Source: CAIXSC01 sp046349915 (GTDB lineage: Bacteria > Planctomycetota > Planctomycetia > Pirellulales > Pirellulaceae). Taken from it: a stretch of DNA of 64,000 bases. The notes beneath the pieces were generated by a model. The model did not search any database and had not been told where the DNA came from. It saw only the letters and a list, made by a program, of their open reading frames with translations. The DNA lies in contig JAXMBL010000003.1 of the NCBI GenBank assembly GCA_046349915.1, positions 2,170,001 to 2,234,000 on the forward strand, given 5' to 3'. The position numbers and the translations under genes were made by a program. Numbering within the stretch: the stretch's first letter is position 1; every line of letters begins with the position of its first letter. This document shows, in pieces, positions 53,352-62,337 of the stretch.

Positions 53352-54248
53352 ATGGGGGAAGGCGAGCTGGCCGATTTTGAGCGGTATGCCGCGGAACGCC
53401 GGGGTCAGGTGAACGCGGCGCTCGATCGCTATTCTCAATATGACGCTGATTGCCCCGCGCGTCTTCGCGATGCGATCCGCCATAGCCTCTTGGCGCCCGG
53501 CAAGCGTTTGCGCCCTTTACTGGTGTTAATGTCCGCCGAGGCTTGCGGTTGCGTCGTAGAGCGAGCGATGCCGGCTGCCTGTGCGGTCGAGATGGTCCAC
53601 ACCTATTCGTTGATTCACGACGACCTTCCCGCGATGGACGACGACGACCTGCGGCGGGGTTTGCCGACTTGCCATGCGGCGTACGGTGAAGCGTTGGCGA
53701 TTTTGGCGGGCGACGCCCTATTGGCTCAAGCCTTTGAGGTGTTGGCGAGCGATCTGGCGGAACCGCATATTGTGGCTCGCTGTTGCCGCGAATTGGGGCG
53801 GGCAGCTGGTGCTGGGCAACTGGTCGGCGGGCAGGCGGACGATTTGGCCGCCGAGACGCTCGGCGGCGGCCCCGACGATCTGGAAAAGATTCATCGCCGC
53901 AAGACGGGAGCTATGTTCTTAGTGTCGTTGCGTTTAGGTGCGATTATCGCGGGGGCCGACGAGGATCGGTTACGACGACTCGACCAATACGGGCGTACAT
54001 TGGGGTTAGCGTTTCAGATCGTTGACGATTTGCTGGACGTCAAAGGGGACGTTCAGGCTTTGGGAAAACGCGTCGGCAAGGACTCGGATCGCGGCAAGTT
54101 GACGTTCCCCGGCGTGTGGGGAGTGGAAGCGAGCCGAGTGCGGGCGGCCGAGTTGATTCGTGAGGCGGTTGCGGCGGTGTCGGTGTGGGGAGATGGAGCC
54201 AGGCAACTGATTGGTCTGGCCCACTATGTTCTCGAGAGGAACCGTTAA
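53352..54248 (+). CDS. ispA: Polyprenyl (farnesyl/geranylgeranyl) diphosphate synthase
   Basis: The product has 298 residues. The trans-isoprenyl diphosphate synthase motifs are complete: LAPGKRLRPLLVLMSAEA, the first aspartate-rich motif SLIHDDLPAMDDDDLRRG, the mid GQADDLAAE, and the second aspartate-rich motif FQIVDDLLDVKGD followed by GKRVGKDSDRGKLTFPGV. It builds C15-C20 prenyl diphosphates from IPP and DMAPP. The ATG at 53352 is used (TTG at 53346 is an alternative). It ends in TAATG, overlapping the dxs start. Placing ispA next to dxs puts the ends of the MEP route together. Confidence 0.95.
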   Translation: MGEGELADFERYAAERRGQVNAALDRYSQYDADCPARLRDAIRHSLLAPGKRLRPLLVLMSAEACGCVVERAMPAACAVEMVHTYSLIHDDLPAMDDDDLRRGLPTCHAAYGEALAILAGDALLAQAFEVLASDLAEPHIVARCCRELGRAAGAGQLVGGQADDLAAETLGGGPDDLEKIHRRKTGAMFLVSLRLGAIIAGADEDRLRRLDQYGRTLGLAFQIVDDLLDVKGDVQALGKRVGKDSDRGKLTFPGVWGVEASRVRAAELIREAVAAVSVWGDGARQLIGLAHYVLERNR

Positions 54249-56149
54249 TGTCCAAGCTTCTCCCAGGAATTGAAACGGCCTTCGACCTACATCGAATGTC
54301 GCTCCGCGAACTGCAGCAAGTCGCGGACGAGATTCGCGAGGTGCTGTGCAATTTGTTGAGCACCCGCAGCGCGCATTTCGCTTCGAATCTTGGGGTCGTC
54401 GAACTCTGTCTGGCGCTTCACAGCGTCTATGATTTTCGCAAAGACCGCCTGATTTGGGATACGGGGCATCAGATTTATCCACACAAGTTGGTGACGGGCC
54501 GCTACCACGAGTTCGGCACGATTCGCACCAAAGGCGGTTTGATGGGGTATCCCAATCCGACGGAGAGCGAATACGACTTGTTCATGACGGGACACGCCGG
54601 TTGCAGCGTCTCGACGGCCTTGGGGCTGCATAGCGGCGACGAACTGAGCGGCGAGACGGATCGCCACTCCGTCGCGGTGATCGGCGACGGCGCGTTTCCC
54701 TCGGGCATTGTGTTTGAGGCGTTGAACAACGTTAGCGGCGTGCGGAAAAACCTGCTGATCGTGTTGAACGACAATAAGATGTCGATTTGCCCGCGAGTGG
54801 GCGGGATGGCTTCGTATCTCGACCGACTCCGCACGAACCCGTTCTACACCGGTCTGAAGTCGGAAGTGGTGCGAGTGCTCAACAAGGTGCCGGTGTTTGG
54901 CGACCCGGTCGAGCGATTTCTCGCTCAAGTGAAGGAAGGGGTGAAGGCGGGGCTGCATGGCGGCATGCTGTTCGAAGATCTAGGCATCCGCTACTTGGGG
55001 CCGATCGACGGGCATGACATCGGCGTAATGAAGAAGTATCTGAAGATGGTTCGGCAATTGGAAGGACCGGTGCTGCTGCACGTCGTGACGGAAAAGGGCC
55101 ATGGTTTCCAGCCAGCCGCCTGCGATCCGGTGTACTTCCATACTCCGCCCGCATTCGAGCAAACCGAAGAAGGGCCGGTGGTGAAGAAAGGGGCTTCTAG
55201 CCCGGCTTACACCGACATTGCGAAAGACGCGATCCGCGAGCAGATGACTCGCCGCCGCGACGTCACGGTGATGACGGCCGCGATGTGTCAGGGGAATAAA
55301 TTGGAATCGGTGCGAGACGATTTTCCCACGCGGTTTTTCGACACGGGGATTTGTGAATCGCATACGGTGGCGTTTGCCGCGGGGCAAGCGAAAGCCGGCC
55401 TGCGACCAATTGTCGATATCTACAGTACGTTCCTCCAACGTAGTTTCGACCAGATCTTCCAAGAGGTGGCGTTGCAAGATCTGCCCGTGACGTTCTTGAT
55501 GGACCGAGCGGGTCTGACGGGGCCGGACGGGCCGACGCATCACGGTTGCTTCGACTTGGCCTACATGCGGATTTTTCCCAACATGGTGGTGACCGCGCCC
55601 GGCGACGCCCATGATCTGACCGCTCTGTTGGATTTCGCCCTGGGACATTCTCATCCCGTGGGAATCCGCTACCCGAAAGCGACGGCTCGCACCGTCGACG
55701 CGCCGCGATCACCGATCGAACTGGGGCGAGCGGAAGTCTTTTCTTGGGGACGCGATGGTGTGATTCTGTGCGCGGGGACGCTGCTGAACGATTGTCTCGC
55801 GGCCGCTCAAACTCTGCGGGCCGAGGGCTTGGACGTTGGCGTTGTAAACGCTCGCTTTGTGAAGCCACTCGATCGCGAGGTGGTCGCGCGAGCTCTCCGC
55901 GAATGTGCCTTTGTGGTCACGGTCGAGGAAGGATGTTTGCCGGGAGGCTTTGGCAGTGCTGTGCTGGAAGCCGCCGCCGCGACAGGACTCTCCACGCACC
56001 ATGTCCGCTGTCTGGGGATTCCCGATCGTTTCGTCGAACATGGAGAGCGACAGGAATTGCTGGCCGACCTCCGCTTGGATGCCGCGGGGATCGCTGGCTG
56101 TTGCCGTGAACTGGCCGCGGTCAGCGAAGCGAAGGGACTCAACGCATGA
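54248..56149 (+). CDS. dxs: 1-deoxy-D-xylulose-5-phosphate synthase
   Basis: Dxs condenses pyruvate and glyceraldehyde-3-phosphate, the first step of the MEP isoprenoid route. The 633-residue product has WDTGHQIYPHKLVTGR, the TPP-binding GDGAFPSGIVFEALNN (GDG..N), the transketolase pyrimidine-binding domain (GICESHTVAFAAGQAKAGLRPIVDIYSTFLQR, split) and MDRAGLTGPDGPTHHGCFD. The C-terminal domain contains VVTVEEGCLPGGFGSAVLE. The ATG at 54248 shares its A with the ispA stop, and GAGAGGAA lies before it. Its TGA overlaps the nadK start. Confidence 0.97.
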   Translation: MSKLLPGIETAFDLHRMSLRELQQVADEIREVLCNLLSTRSAHFASNLGVVELCLALHSVYDFRKDRLIWDTGHQIYPHKLVTGRYHEFGTIRTKGGLMGYPNPTESEYDLFMTGHAGCSVSTALGLHSGDELSGETDRHSVAVIGDGAFPSGIVFEALNNVSGVRKNLLIVLNDNKMSICPRVGGMASYLDRLRTNPFYTGLKSEVVRVLNKVPVFGDPVERFLAQVKEGVKAGLHGGMLFEDLGIRYLGPIDGHDIGVMKKYLKMVRQLEGPVLLHVVTEKGHGFQPAACDPVYFHTPPAFEQTEEGPVVKKGASSPAYTDIAKDAIREQMTRRRDVTVMTAAMCQGNKLESVRDDFPTRFFDTGICESHTVAFAAGQAKAGLRPIVDIYSTFLQRSFDQIFQEVALQDLPVTFLMDRAGLTGPDGPTHHGCFDLAYMRIFPNMVVTAPGDAHDLTALLDFALGHSHPVGIRYPKATARTVDAPRSPIELGRAEVFSWGRDGVILCAGTLLNDCLAAAQTLRAEGLDVGVVNARFVKPLDREVVARALRECAFVVTVEEGCLPGGFGSAVLEAAAATGLSTHHVRCLGIPDRFVEHGERQELLADLRLDAAGIAGCCRELAAVSEAKGLNA

Positions 56150-57012
56150 CGCGCCAGGCGGCTTGGGCGGGACGTGGTCTCCCACGCATCGTCGTGTTGG
56201 GATCGGGCGAGCGTCCGGGCTTGATCGCCGAGGCCGAAAAACTACTGCCAGCCATCCATAGCCTGGCCGATGTGCGGGCGGTCGACTTTCAGTTCCTAGT
56301 CGACCTCGCTTCGTTGGATTTCGACCTGGCGATCGTCTTTGGCGGCGATGGTTCGATCCTGCGAGCTGCTCGCCAGATGGGACGGCGGCAACGCCCGATT
56401 CTTGGTGTTAACTTGGGCAGGCTGGGTTTTTTGGCCGATCTGTCGCCTGAGGATTTTGTGGCGGCTTGGCCGGGGGTGGCTGCGGGCGAGTGTCAGGTGG
56501 CGGATCACTTGATGTTTGAGTGTTCGGTATGGCGCGAGGGGCGAGAGTTGGCTCGTTCCCATGGACTGAACGAAACGGCCATTCTGGGCGGCCCCCCCTA
56601 CTCGATTCTCGACATCGAACTTTACGTTGACGCAGAATTAGCAACCACTTATAGTTGCGACGGCTTGATCCTCAGCACGCCTGTCGGATCGACGGCTCAC
56701 AACCTCTCCGCGGGGGGACCGATCTTGCGGAAGACGTTACCCGCTTTCGTGATTTCCGCGTTGAACCCGCACACATTAACCGTGCGGCCAGTCGTGGATG
56801 ACGCGGAGCGAGTGTACGAACTGGTTGTGAGGCGACCGAACGCGTCGACGGCAGTGGTGGTGGATGGACAAATGCTCCGAACACTCGGCCCCAATGATCG
56901 GGTGCGAGTGGAGCGAGCGGAGATGTCCTTTCAGCGAGTTGAGGTGGCGGGACACAGTTATTATCGCACGCTCCGCGAAAAGCTGGGGTGGAGCGGACGG
57001 ATTCGCGGGTGA
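56146..57012 (+). CDS. nadK: NAD kinase
   Basis: NadK makes NADP from NAD. The 288-residue product has the kinase motif VFGGDGSILRAAR, the diacylglycerol kinase-like LGVNLGRLGFLAD, the substrate segment GLNETAI (N-E pair), and CDGLILSTPVGSTAHNLSAGGPI, all typical of the family. NALNPHTLTVRPVV also matches. The ATG at 56146 overlaps the dxs stop (ATGA). Supplying NADPH next to the MEP enzyme Dxs fits, since later MEP steps use NADPH. The last residues end RIRG. Confidence 0.96.
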   Translation: MTRQAAWAGRGLPRIVVLGSGERPGLIAEAEKLLPAIHSLADVRAVDFQFLVDLASLDFDLAIVFGGDGSILRAARQMGRRQRPILGVNLGRLGFLADLSPEDFVAAWPGVAAGECQVADHLMFECSVWREGRELARSHGLNETAILGGPPYSILDIELYVDAELATTYSCDGLILSTPVGSTAHNLSAGGPILRKTLPAFVISALNPHTLTVRPVVDDAERVYELVVRRPNASTAVVVDGQMLRTLGPNDRVRVERAEMSFQRVEVAGHSYYRTLREKLGWSGRIRG

Positions 57013-57035
57013 GCAAACAGGCAGGGAGGCCCAGG

Positions 57036-58055
57036 ATGCGGCTCAACAAGGATGTCGTGGGTGCGGCGCAGGGGATGTGGGCGTGTGGGCTGAGCGGCGA
57101 TTGTCGTCGTCTGGCCTTGGCCATGTTCCTAGGCGGCGTTTTTGTCGTAGCCGGGATGTTTGGCGGGACCAGCGGTCTCGCGGATGACTTGTCCTCGCAA
57201 CTGAAAGCGGCTGCGCAACGAGCGACCGGCGACCAGACCTATCTATTGACCTATCGTGCGAAGGCGGGCGAGACGATTCGCTGGAAGGTGACTCATCTGG
57301 TGACCGTCGACACGAAGATTCGCGGCGGCGAGCAGACCGCGAAGACTCGCAGCGTTTCGAACAAGCAATGGCGAGTGTCGACGGTGGACGAAGAGGGAAA
57401 CATGACGTTTGTCTACATGGTCGAGGATGTCGACATGTGGCAGGCGGTGACGGGCCGGCAGGAAGTGAAGTACAACAGTCGCACGGATTCGACTCCGCCG
57501 CGGGAATACGAATTGGCCGCCAAGTCGGTCGGGGTTCCGTTGGCGACCGTGACGATCAACAAGTTTGGTCGCGTGCTGAAGCGGGACACGGACCAGCCGC
57601 AATTCAACCCAGGTTTGGGCGAGTTGACATTGCCTTTGCCGGAGCGTGATATCAAGTTGGGCGCCAAATGGCACGTGCCCGAGGAGGTACGCATTCGGCT
57701 GGAGGACGGCCGAGTTCAGAAGGTGCAAACTCGTCAGACGTATACCCTGGAGAAGGTGGAGACCGGGGTTGCGACCATCCAAGTGAAGACCGAGGTTTTG
57801 ACGCCGGTCGATGACCCCAAGGTTCACGCTCAATTGGTCCAGCGGCTGACCAACGGCGCCGTGAAGTTTGATTTGGAGGCGGGGCGAGTGCTTTCGCGGC
57901 AATTGGATCTGGATGAGACCGTGATTGCCTTTAGCGGCCCCGACAGCGTGATGCAGTATCTCGCTCGCCTGACGGAGACTCTGGTGGGTGAATCAACTTC
58001 CTCGGACGAGAAGGCGGCGGCAACGGCCAGTAAGCCCGCGGCGCCCGCGCGGTAA
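57036..58055 (+). CDS. Exported protein of unknown function
   Basis: The product has 339 residues. ATG 57036 with GGGAGG upstream is chosen; the frame extends back to 56988 inside nadK. A hydrophobic segment (LALAMFLGGVFVVAGMFGG) ends near GLADDLSS, a likely signal cleavage site. The mature part is beta-rich (TYLLTYRAKAGETIRWKVTHLV; VKTEVLTPVDDP) and resembles DUF6263-like exported proteins, but the match is weak. A short Ala/Pro tail ends the protein. It sits between nadK and the ABC permease, 6 bp before the latter, so the two may be co-transcribed. Confidence 0.7.
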   Translation: MRLNKDVVGAAQGMWACGLSGDCRRLALAMFLGGVFVVAGMFGGTSGLADDLSSQLKAAAQRATGDQTYLLTYRAKAGETIRWKVTHLVTVDTKIRGGEQTAKTRSVSNKQWRVSTVDEEGNMTFVYMVEDVDMWQAVTGRQEVKYNSRTDSTPPREYELAAKSVGVPLATVTINKFGRVLKRDTDQPQFNPGLGELTLPLPERDIKLGAKWHVPEEVRIRLEDGRVQKVQTRQTYTLEKVETGVATIQVKTEVLTPVDDPKVHAQLVQRLTNGAVKFDLEAGRVLSRQLDLDETVIAFSGPDSVMQYLARLTETLVGESTSSDEKAAATASKPAAPAR

Positions 58056-58061
58056 GCGAAC

Positions 58062-59546
58062 GTGTGGGGATTGTTGACCAATACGGTGGCGCTGGTTTTC
58101 GCGGTCATCGCGTTGACCGTGCCCGTGGGAACGGTGACGGCTTGGTTATTGGTGGGATTTGAATGGCCGGGGCGACGACAGGTCGCCTGTGGCCTGGGGA
58201 TGTTGCTCTTCCTACCGCTCTACTTGCAAGCTACTGCCTGGGACGCCGTCGTGGGGCGACAGGGATGGATTGGCGTCTGGCTGGGTGGAGGCGGCGTGCC
58301 GTTGTTGGGTAGTTGGTTCGCCGTCGTGTTCATCCACGCGTGTGCTCTGTTGCCTTGGGTCGTCTTGATCGTTGGGCTGGCGGTCCGCGAGATCGAGCCC
58401 GAATTGGTCGAACAAGGGCTGCTCGATATGCCGCCTGGGGCGGTGTTCTGGCGAGTGGTGTTGCCAAGGTGTCGAGCCGGGATGGCGGTGGCGGCGGCTT
58501 GGGTTGCAGTGTCGGTCGCCAGTGAAATGACGGTCAGCGACATGTATCGAGTGCGAACGTTCGCCGAAGCGCTCTACACCGACTTTGCGCTCGACGAAGA
58601 GTATGTCTCGATAGCCACGCGTTTGGGGCCTGGCATCGGCGTGCTCGCCGGCTTGGTGCTCTGCCTGCTCGCCCTGGCTCGGTCTTGGCGGCCTTTCTCG
58701 TCAGCGACGCTCCGGCGTCGGAGTGTGCGAGTCGTTTGGGGCGGTTATGGCGTCACCGTGGCCCTGGGATCATTGGTCGCCCTGCTGCTGCTGGTCCCGT
58801 GGGGCGGTTTGTTGATCAAACTCGGCGGCGTCGCCACTCGCGTGGATGGGAGGTGGATCAAGCAATGGTCGTTCACTCACGCGGTTGAAGTGCTGGCGGC
58901 GACTCCGCGTGATTTTGCGGCGGAACTCGGGTGGACGGCCGGGCTCGCGGCGCTCGCGGCAACTCTCTGTTTTCTGGCGTCGGCGCCGCTGGGGTGGTGG
59001 ATCAGGCGATCGGAGAGCGGGACGTTGGTGGTGTTCGCGGCGAGTGCGGTGTTAGCGACCGTGCCTGGGCCCTACATCGCGGTGTTGGTCATGGCGGCTC
59101 GCGTGCACTGGGGAGGAGAATGGCTGGAAGCACTCGCCGAGCGGTCGTTGTTTCTGCCGGCGGCCGTGTTGGGAATGCGAGCGATTCCGTTGGGCGTCAC
59201 GCTGTCTTGGCGGGCATGGCGTACGATTCCCCAGGCGGTGCTCGACGCCGCGACGCTCGACGGTCTGGGCGCCGCTCGCCAGCTAGTTCAGGTGGCGATG
59301 AGGCTGAGGCTTCGATCGCTGGCGGCCATTTGGTTGGTGGCTTGGGTGCAAGCGGCTGGAGATGTGGCCGCGACCATTTTGCTCATTCCAACCAGAGTCT
59401 CGACAGTTTCGATTCGCACGTTTCAATTAGCACATGCGGGAGTTGACGATCGTCTGGCGGGTCTTTGCCTTTTGGCGACAATAGTTTTCGGCGGCTTGGC
59501 AGGCTGTGTATTCTGGATGGTGGGGAGGGAGCGAGCGTGGGAGTGA
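58062..59546 (+). CDS. Two-domain ABC transporter permease (FbpB-like)
   Basis: The product has 494 residues and about 12 membrane helices in two similar halves. Each half has an EAA-type loop that contacts the ATPase: EQGLLDMPPGAVFWRVVLPRCRAG in the first and VLDAATLDGLGAARQLVQVAMRLRL in the second (both a little over the core motif). Such fused permeases belong to ferric iron (FbpB) and related thiamine/putrescine importers. The start is GTG at 58062. No ATPase or binding protein gene adjoins. The orphan ATPase gene at 17646-18944 is the only candidate partner in this window. The transported solute is unknown. Confidence 0.82.
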   Translation: MWGLLTNTVALVFAVIALTVPVGTVTAWLLVGFEWPGRRQVACGLGMLLFLPLYLQATAWDAVVGRQGWIGVWLGGGGVPLLGSWFAVVFIHACALLPWVVLIVGLAVREIEPELVEQGLLDMPPGAVFWRVVLPRCRAGMAVAAAWVAVSVASEMTVSDMYRVRTFAEALYTDFALDEEYVSIATRLGPGIGVLAGLVLCLLALARSWRPFSSATLRRRSVRVVWGGYGVTVALGSLVALLLLVPWGGLLIKLGGVATRVDGRWIKQWSFTHAVEVLAATPRDFAAELGWTAGLAALAATLCFLASAPLGWWIRRSESGTLVVFAASAVLATVPGPYIAVLVMAARVHWGGEWLEALAERSLFLPAAVLGMRAIPLGVTLSWRAWRTIPQAVLDAATLDGLGAARQLVQVAMRLRLRSLAAIWLVAWVQAAGDVAATILLIPTRVSTVSIRTFQLAHAGVDDRLAGLCLLATIVFGGLAGCVFWMVGRERAWE

Positions 59547-59608
59547 GGCCCTTGAGTGAGGATGGTGAACGATTTTTGGGCCAAGCGGCTGAGGGTGGGA
59601 GTGCGCGC

Positions 59609-60808
59609 ATGTGGGCCGCGAGGTCGCAAACGATTTCCAACTGGCATGGGTGGATGCCAGGGCGCTCCATCGTAGCATTGCTGTGGGTGCTGATTGGATT
59701 TTGGGTGGCGCCTCCCAGTGCCGCCGCGCTCGATCGCGTGGTCGTTAAGCGGGCTAATGGTTCGGAGCGATTGGCGGGGCGAGTGGTGGCGGAGGCGGAA
59801 GATGGTGGAATTGTACTGCAGACGCCCGAGGGACGATTGTGGCCGTTGCAGCCTGAGGAGTTCACCGATCGTACTCGAGATGACGCGCCGTTCGAGCCCG
59901 TCGGACGCGACGTGATGGCGCAGCGCATGCTCGAAGAATTACCGCCCGGTTTTCGCGTGCACCAGACTGCCAATTATGTGATCTGTTACAACACTTCGAC
60001 CGCTTACGCTCAATGGTGCGGCGCGCTCTACGAACGACTCAACCGCGGCTTCCGCACTTTCTGGGAAACTCGGGGACTGACGCTGCGCGAGCCGGAGTTT
60101 CCGCTGGTCGCCCTGGTCTTTGATCGGCGCGAGTCTTACATCGCTCAAGTGCGGAGTGAATTGGGAGCGGCGGCGGAGTCGATCGTGGGCTACTACAGTC
60201 CCAGTACGAATCGAGTGAACATGTACGACCTGACGGGGGTCGAGGGATTTCGTACTTCGCAGGAAAAAATCGGCACAGCGACGCTGATCAACCAGGTGTT
60301 GCAACGTCCCGAGGCGGCGCCGATGGTGGCGACGATCGTTCACGAAGGGACTCACCAGTTGGCGTACAACTGTGGCATACAGACTCGGTTCGCCGACAAT
60401 CCGGTGTGGGTGAGCGAAGGGTTGGCGGTCTATTTTGAAACCCCAGACCTCAAGAACTCGAAGGGTTGGAGCAGCATCGGCGCCCTGAATCGAAATCGTT
60501 TGGTTCAGTTCCGAAAATACTTGGTTCACCGTCCCGACGATGGGCTCGAGTCGCTCCTGCGGGACGACAAGCGTTTTCGCGATCCAGCGACGGCGCTCGA
60601 CGCGTACGCGGAAGCCTGGGCGCTCAACTATTACTTGCTCCGCGCGCGATCCAAGGAGTACGTCGAATACCTGCGACGGGCCTCGACCAAGCCCCCCGTG
60701 ATCTTTGACGAACCCGAAACGCGGCTCGACGAATTTCGTGCCGCCTTTGGGGACGATTTGGGCAAGTTAGACGCCGAGTTCCTCCGTTATATGCGGAAGG
60801 TGAACTAA
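59609..60808 (+). CDS. DUF1570-like exported HExxH protein
   Basis: The product has 399 residues starting at the ATG at 59609 (GAGGGTGGGAG upstream; the open frame reaches back to 59465 inside the permease gene). A signal peptide (SIVALLWVLIGFWVAPPSAAA) is followed by a small beta domain (VVVKRANGSERLAGRVV). A metallopeptidase-like part has ATIVHEGTHQLAYNCG (HExxH zinc motif), NPVWVSEGLAVYFE with a downstream Glu as in gluzincins, and DAYAEAWALNYYLL. This pattern is that of DUF1570, common in planctomycetes. Protease activity is not established. It lies between the permease and oxidoreductase genes. Confidence 0.8.
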   Translation: MWAARSQTISNWHGWMPGRSIVALLWVLIGFWVAPPSAAALDRVVVKRANGSERLAGRVVAEAEDGGIVLQTPEGRLWPLQPEEFTDRTRDDAPFEPVGRDVMAQRMLEELPPGFRVHQTANYVICYNTSTAYAQWCGALYERLNRGFRTFWETRGLTLREPEFPLVALVFDRRESYIAQVRSELGAAAESIVGYYSPSTNRVNMYDLTGVEGFRTSQEKIGTATLINQVLQRPEAAPMVATIVHEGTHQLAYNCGIQTRFADNPVWVSEGLAVYFETPDLKNSKGWSSIGALNRNRLVQFRKYLVHRPDDGLESLLRDDKRFRDPATALDAYAEAWALNYYLLRARSKEYVEYLRRASTKPPVIFDEPETRLDEFRAAFGDDLGKLDAEFLRYMRKVN

Positions 60809-60929
60809 CGCTTGGGGGGCTGCTGCGTCGAGTCAACTGACTTGTCACTTGGAATCGGCCGAAGGTATGATGACGGCCGGTTCGTGCCCACCTTTTTTGT
60901 CTTGCCGTATTGCTGAAGGAGATCGGTTC

Positions 60930-62219
60930 ATGTCCGAGAATTCCCCGTCGGCCGCTTCACGCCGCGATTTTCTGGTTGGTTCCACGGCGGCCGTCGTTGG
61001 CGGCTCGCTCGTCACGTCGCTCGCTTCTCCCACGGTGCATGCCGCGGGAAGCGACATTCTCAAGGTGGGGCTGATCGGCTGCGGCGGACGCGGACTGGGC
61101 GCCGCGGTCAATGCGATGAAGGCGGAGGACAATGTCCGTTTGACCGCTCTCGCCGATGCGTTCCCCGACCAGGTCGAACACGCTCGCGGCGTGTTGTCCA
61201 AGCAGATCGGCGACAAGTTCGCAGTTCCCGCCGATCAAGGATTTCACGGCTTTGACGCCTATAAAAAACTGCTGGCGACCGACGTTGATGTCGTCTGCCT
61301 CTGCACGCCTCCTCATTTTCGCCCCGAGCACCTGAAGGCGTCGATCGAAGCGGGGAAGCACGTGTTCTGCGAGAAACCGGTCGCCGTGGATGGACCGGGC
61401 TGCCGCAGCGTGCTCGAGACCGTGAAGGCGGCTCGCGAGAAGAAGCTGAGCGTGGTGTCGGGACTTTGCTGGCGCTACGATCTGGGCGTGCGCGAGACCA
61501 TGTCCCGGATTCTCGATGGCGCGATCGGCGATGTGTTGGCGATCCAGGAAAACTACCTCACGGGGACGCTCTGGCACCGCGGGCGTGAACCGAAGTGGAG
61601 CGAGATGGAATACCAGATGCGCAACTGGCTCTACTTCACCTGGCTGTCGGGCGATCACATCGTCGAACAACACATTCACAGCCTGGATAAAGCTTTGTGG
61701 CTGTACGGCGACAAAGCGCCCGCTCGCTGCTTCGGCTTGGGCGGTCGCCAAGTCCGCACCGACGCTCAGTGGGGACAGGCTTACGATCACTTCGCCGTTT
61801 GCTACGAATGGGAAGATGGCCGCAAGTGCTTCTCCTACACGCGGCAGATGCAGAATTGCTCGAACGATGTCGATGACTACGTCATCGGCTCGAAGGGACG
61901 AGCCGTGTTGCTGCGGAACACGATCGAGCCCAAGGGGGCGGAAGCGTGGCGCTATCGCGGACCGAAGCCCAGCATGTACGACGTCGAGCATAAGGAATTG
62001 TTCGCCGGAATTCGCTCGGGCAACATCATCAACAATGGCGAATACATGACGGCCAGCACTTTGATGGCCATCATGGGACGCGAAGCCTGCTACACGGGCG
62101 GCAACGTTACGGCCGACCAGATCATGAAGTCCGAAGTGCGACTCGGACCCGACAAGTACGAGTGGGGAGCGATCCCGGTTCCCACGGTCGCCATGCCCGG
62201 CGTCACGAAGCTCGCCTAG
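60930..62219 (+). CDS. Tat-exported Gfo/Idh/MocA-family oxidoreductase
   Basis: The product has 429 residues. The N-terminus has a twin-arginine signal (SAASRRDFLVGSTAAVVGG, cleaved after VHA-A), so the folded protein with its nucleotide should be exported. The Rossmann motif is KVGLIGCGGRGLGAAV, and the family element VFCEKPVAVDGPG (EKP) is present, followed by the C-terminal domain (GLCWRYDLGVRETMSRI, WLSGDHIVEQHIHSLDKALW). Such enzymes oxidise sugars or inositol-like compounds. The substrate is unknown. The ATG at 60930 has GAAGGAG upstream. Confidence 0.9.
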   Translation: MSENSPSAASRRDFLVGSTAAVVGGSLVTSLASPTVHAAGSDILKVGLIGCGGRGLGAAVNAMKAEDNVRLTALADAFPDQVEHARGVLSKQIGDKFAVPADQGFHGFDAYKKLLATDVDVVCLCTPPHFRPEHLKASIEAGKHVFCEKPVAVDGPGCRSVLETVKAAREKKLSVVSGLCWRYDLGVRETMSRILDGAIGDVLAIQENYLTGTLWHRGREPKWSEMEYQMRNWLYFTWLSGDHIVEQHIHSLDKALWLYGDKAPARCFGLGGRQVRTDAQWGQAYDHFAVCYEWEDGRKCFSYTRQMQNCSNDVDDYVIGSKGRAVLLRNTIEPKGAEAWRYRGPKPSMYDVEHKELFAGIRSGNIINNGEYMTASTLMAIMGREACYTGGNVTADQIMKSEVRLGPDKYEWGAIPVPTVAMPGVTKLA

Positions 62220-62238
62220 TTGCGAGTGATTATTGTCC

Positions 62239-62331
62239 GTACGACGGACTTCCTAGTCCGTCGAACCGTGCCGCACCGAACGAGTTGCACGGCAGTCCGC
62301 GACGGAGCGACGGACTAGAAGTCCGTCGTAC
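62239..62331. repeat. Inverted pair of the dispersed palindrome (copies 5 and 6)
   Basis: Copy 5 (62239-62263, GTACGACGGACTTCCTAGTCC then GTCG) and copy 6 (62308-62331, CGACGGACTAGAAGTCCGTCG then TAC) lie in opposite orientation, 44 bp apart. Together they make a larger inverted repeat. They fill the gap between the convergent oxidoreductase and dnaA genes and could stop transcription from both sides. Confidence 0.85.
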
Positions 62332-62337
62332 TTTGCG

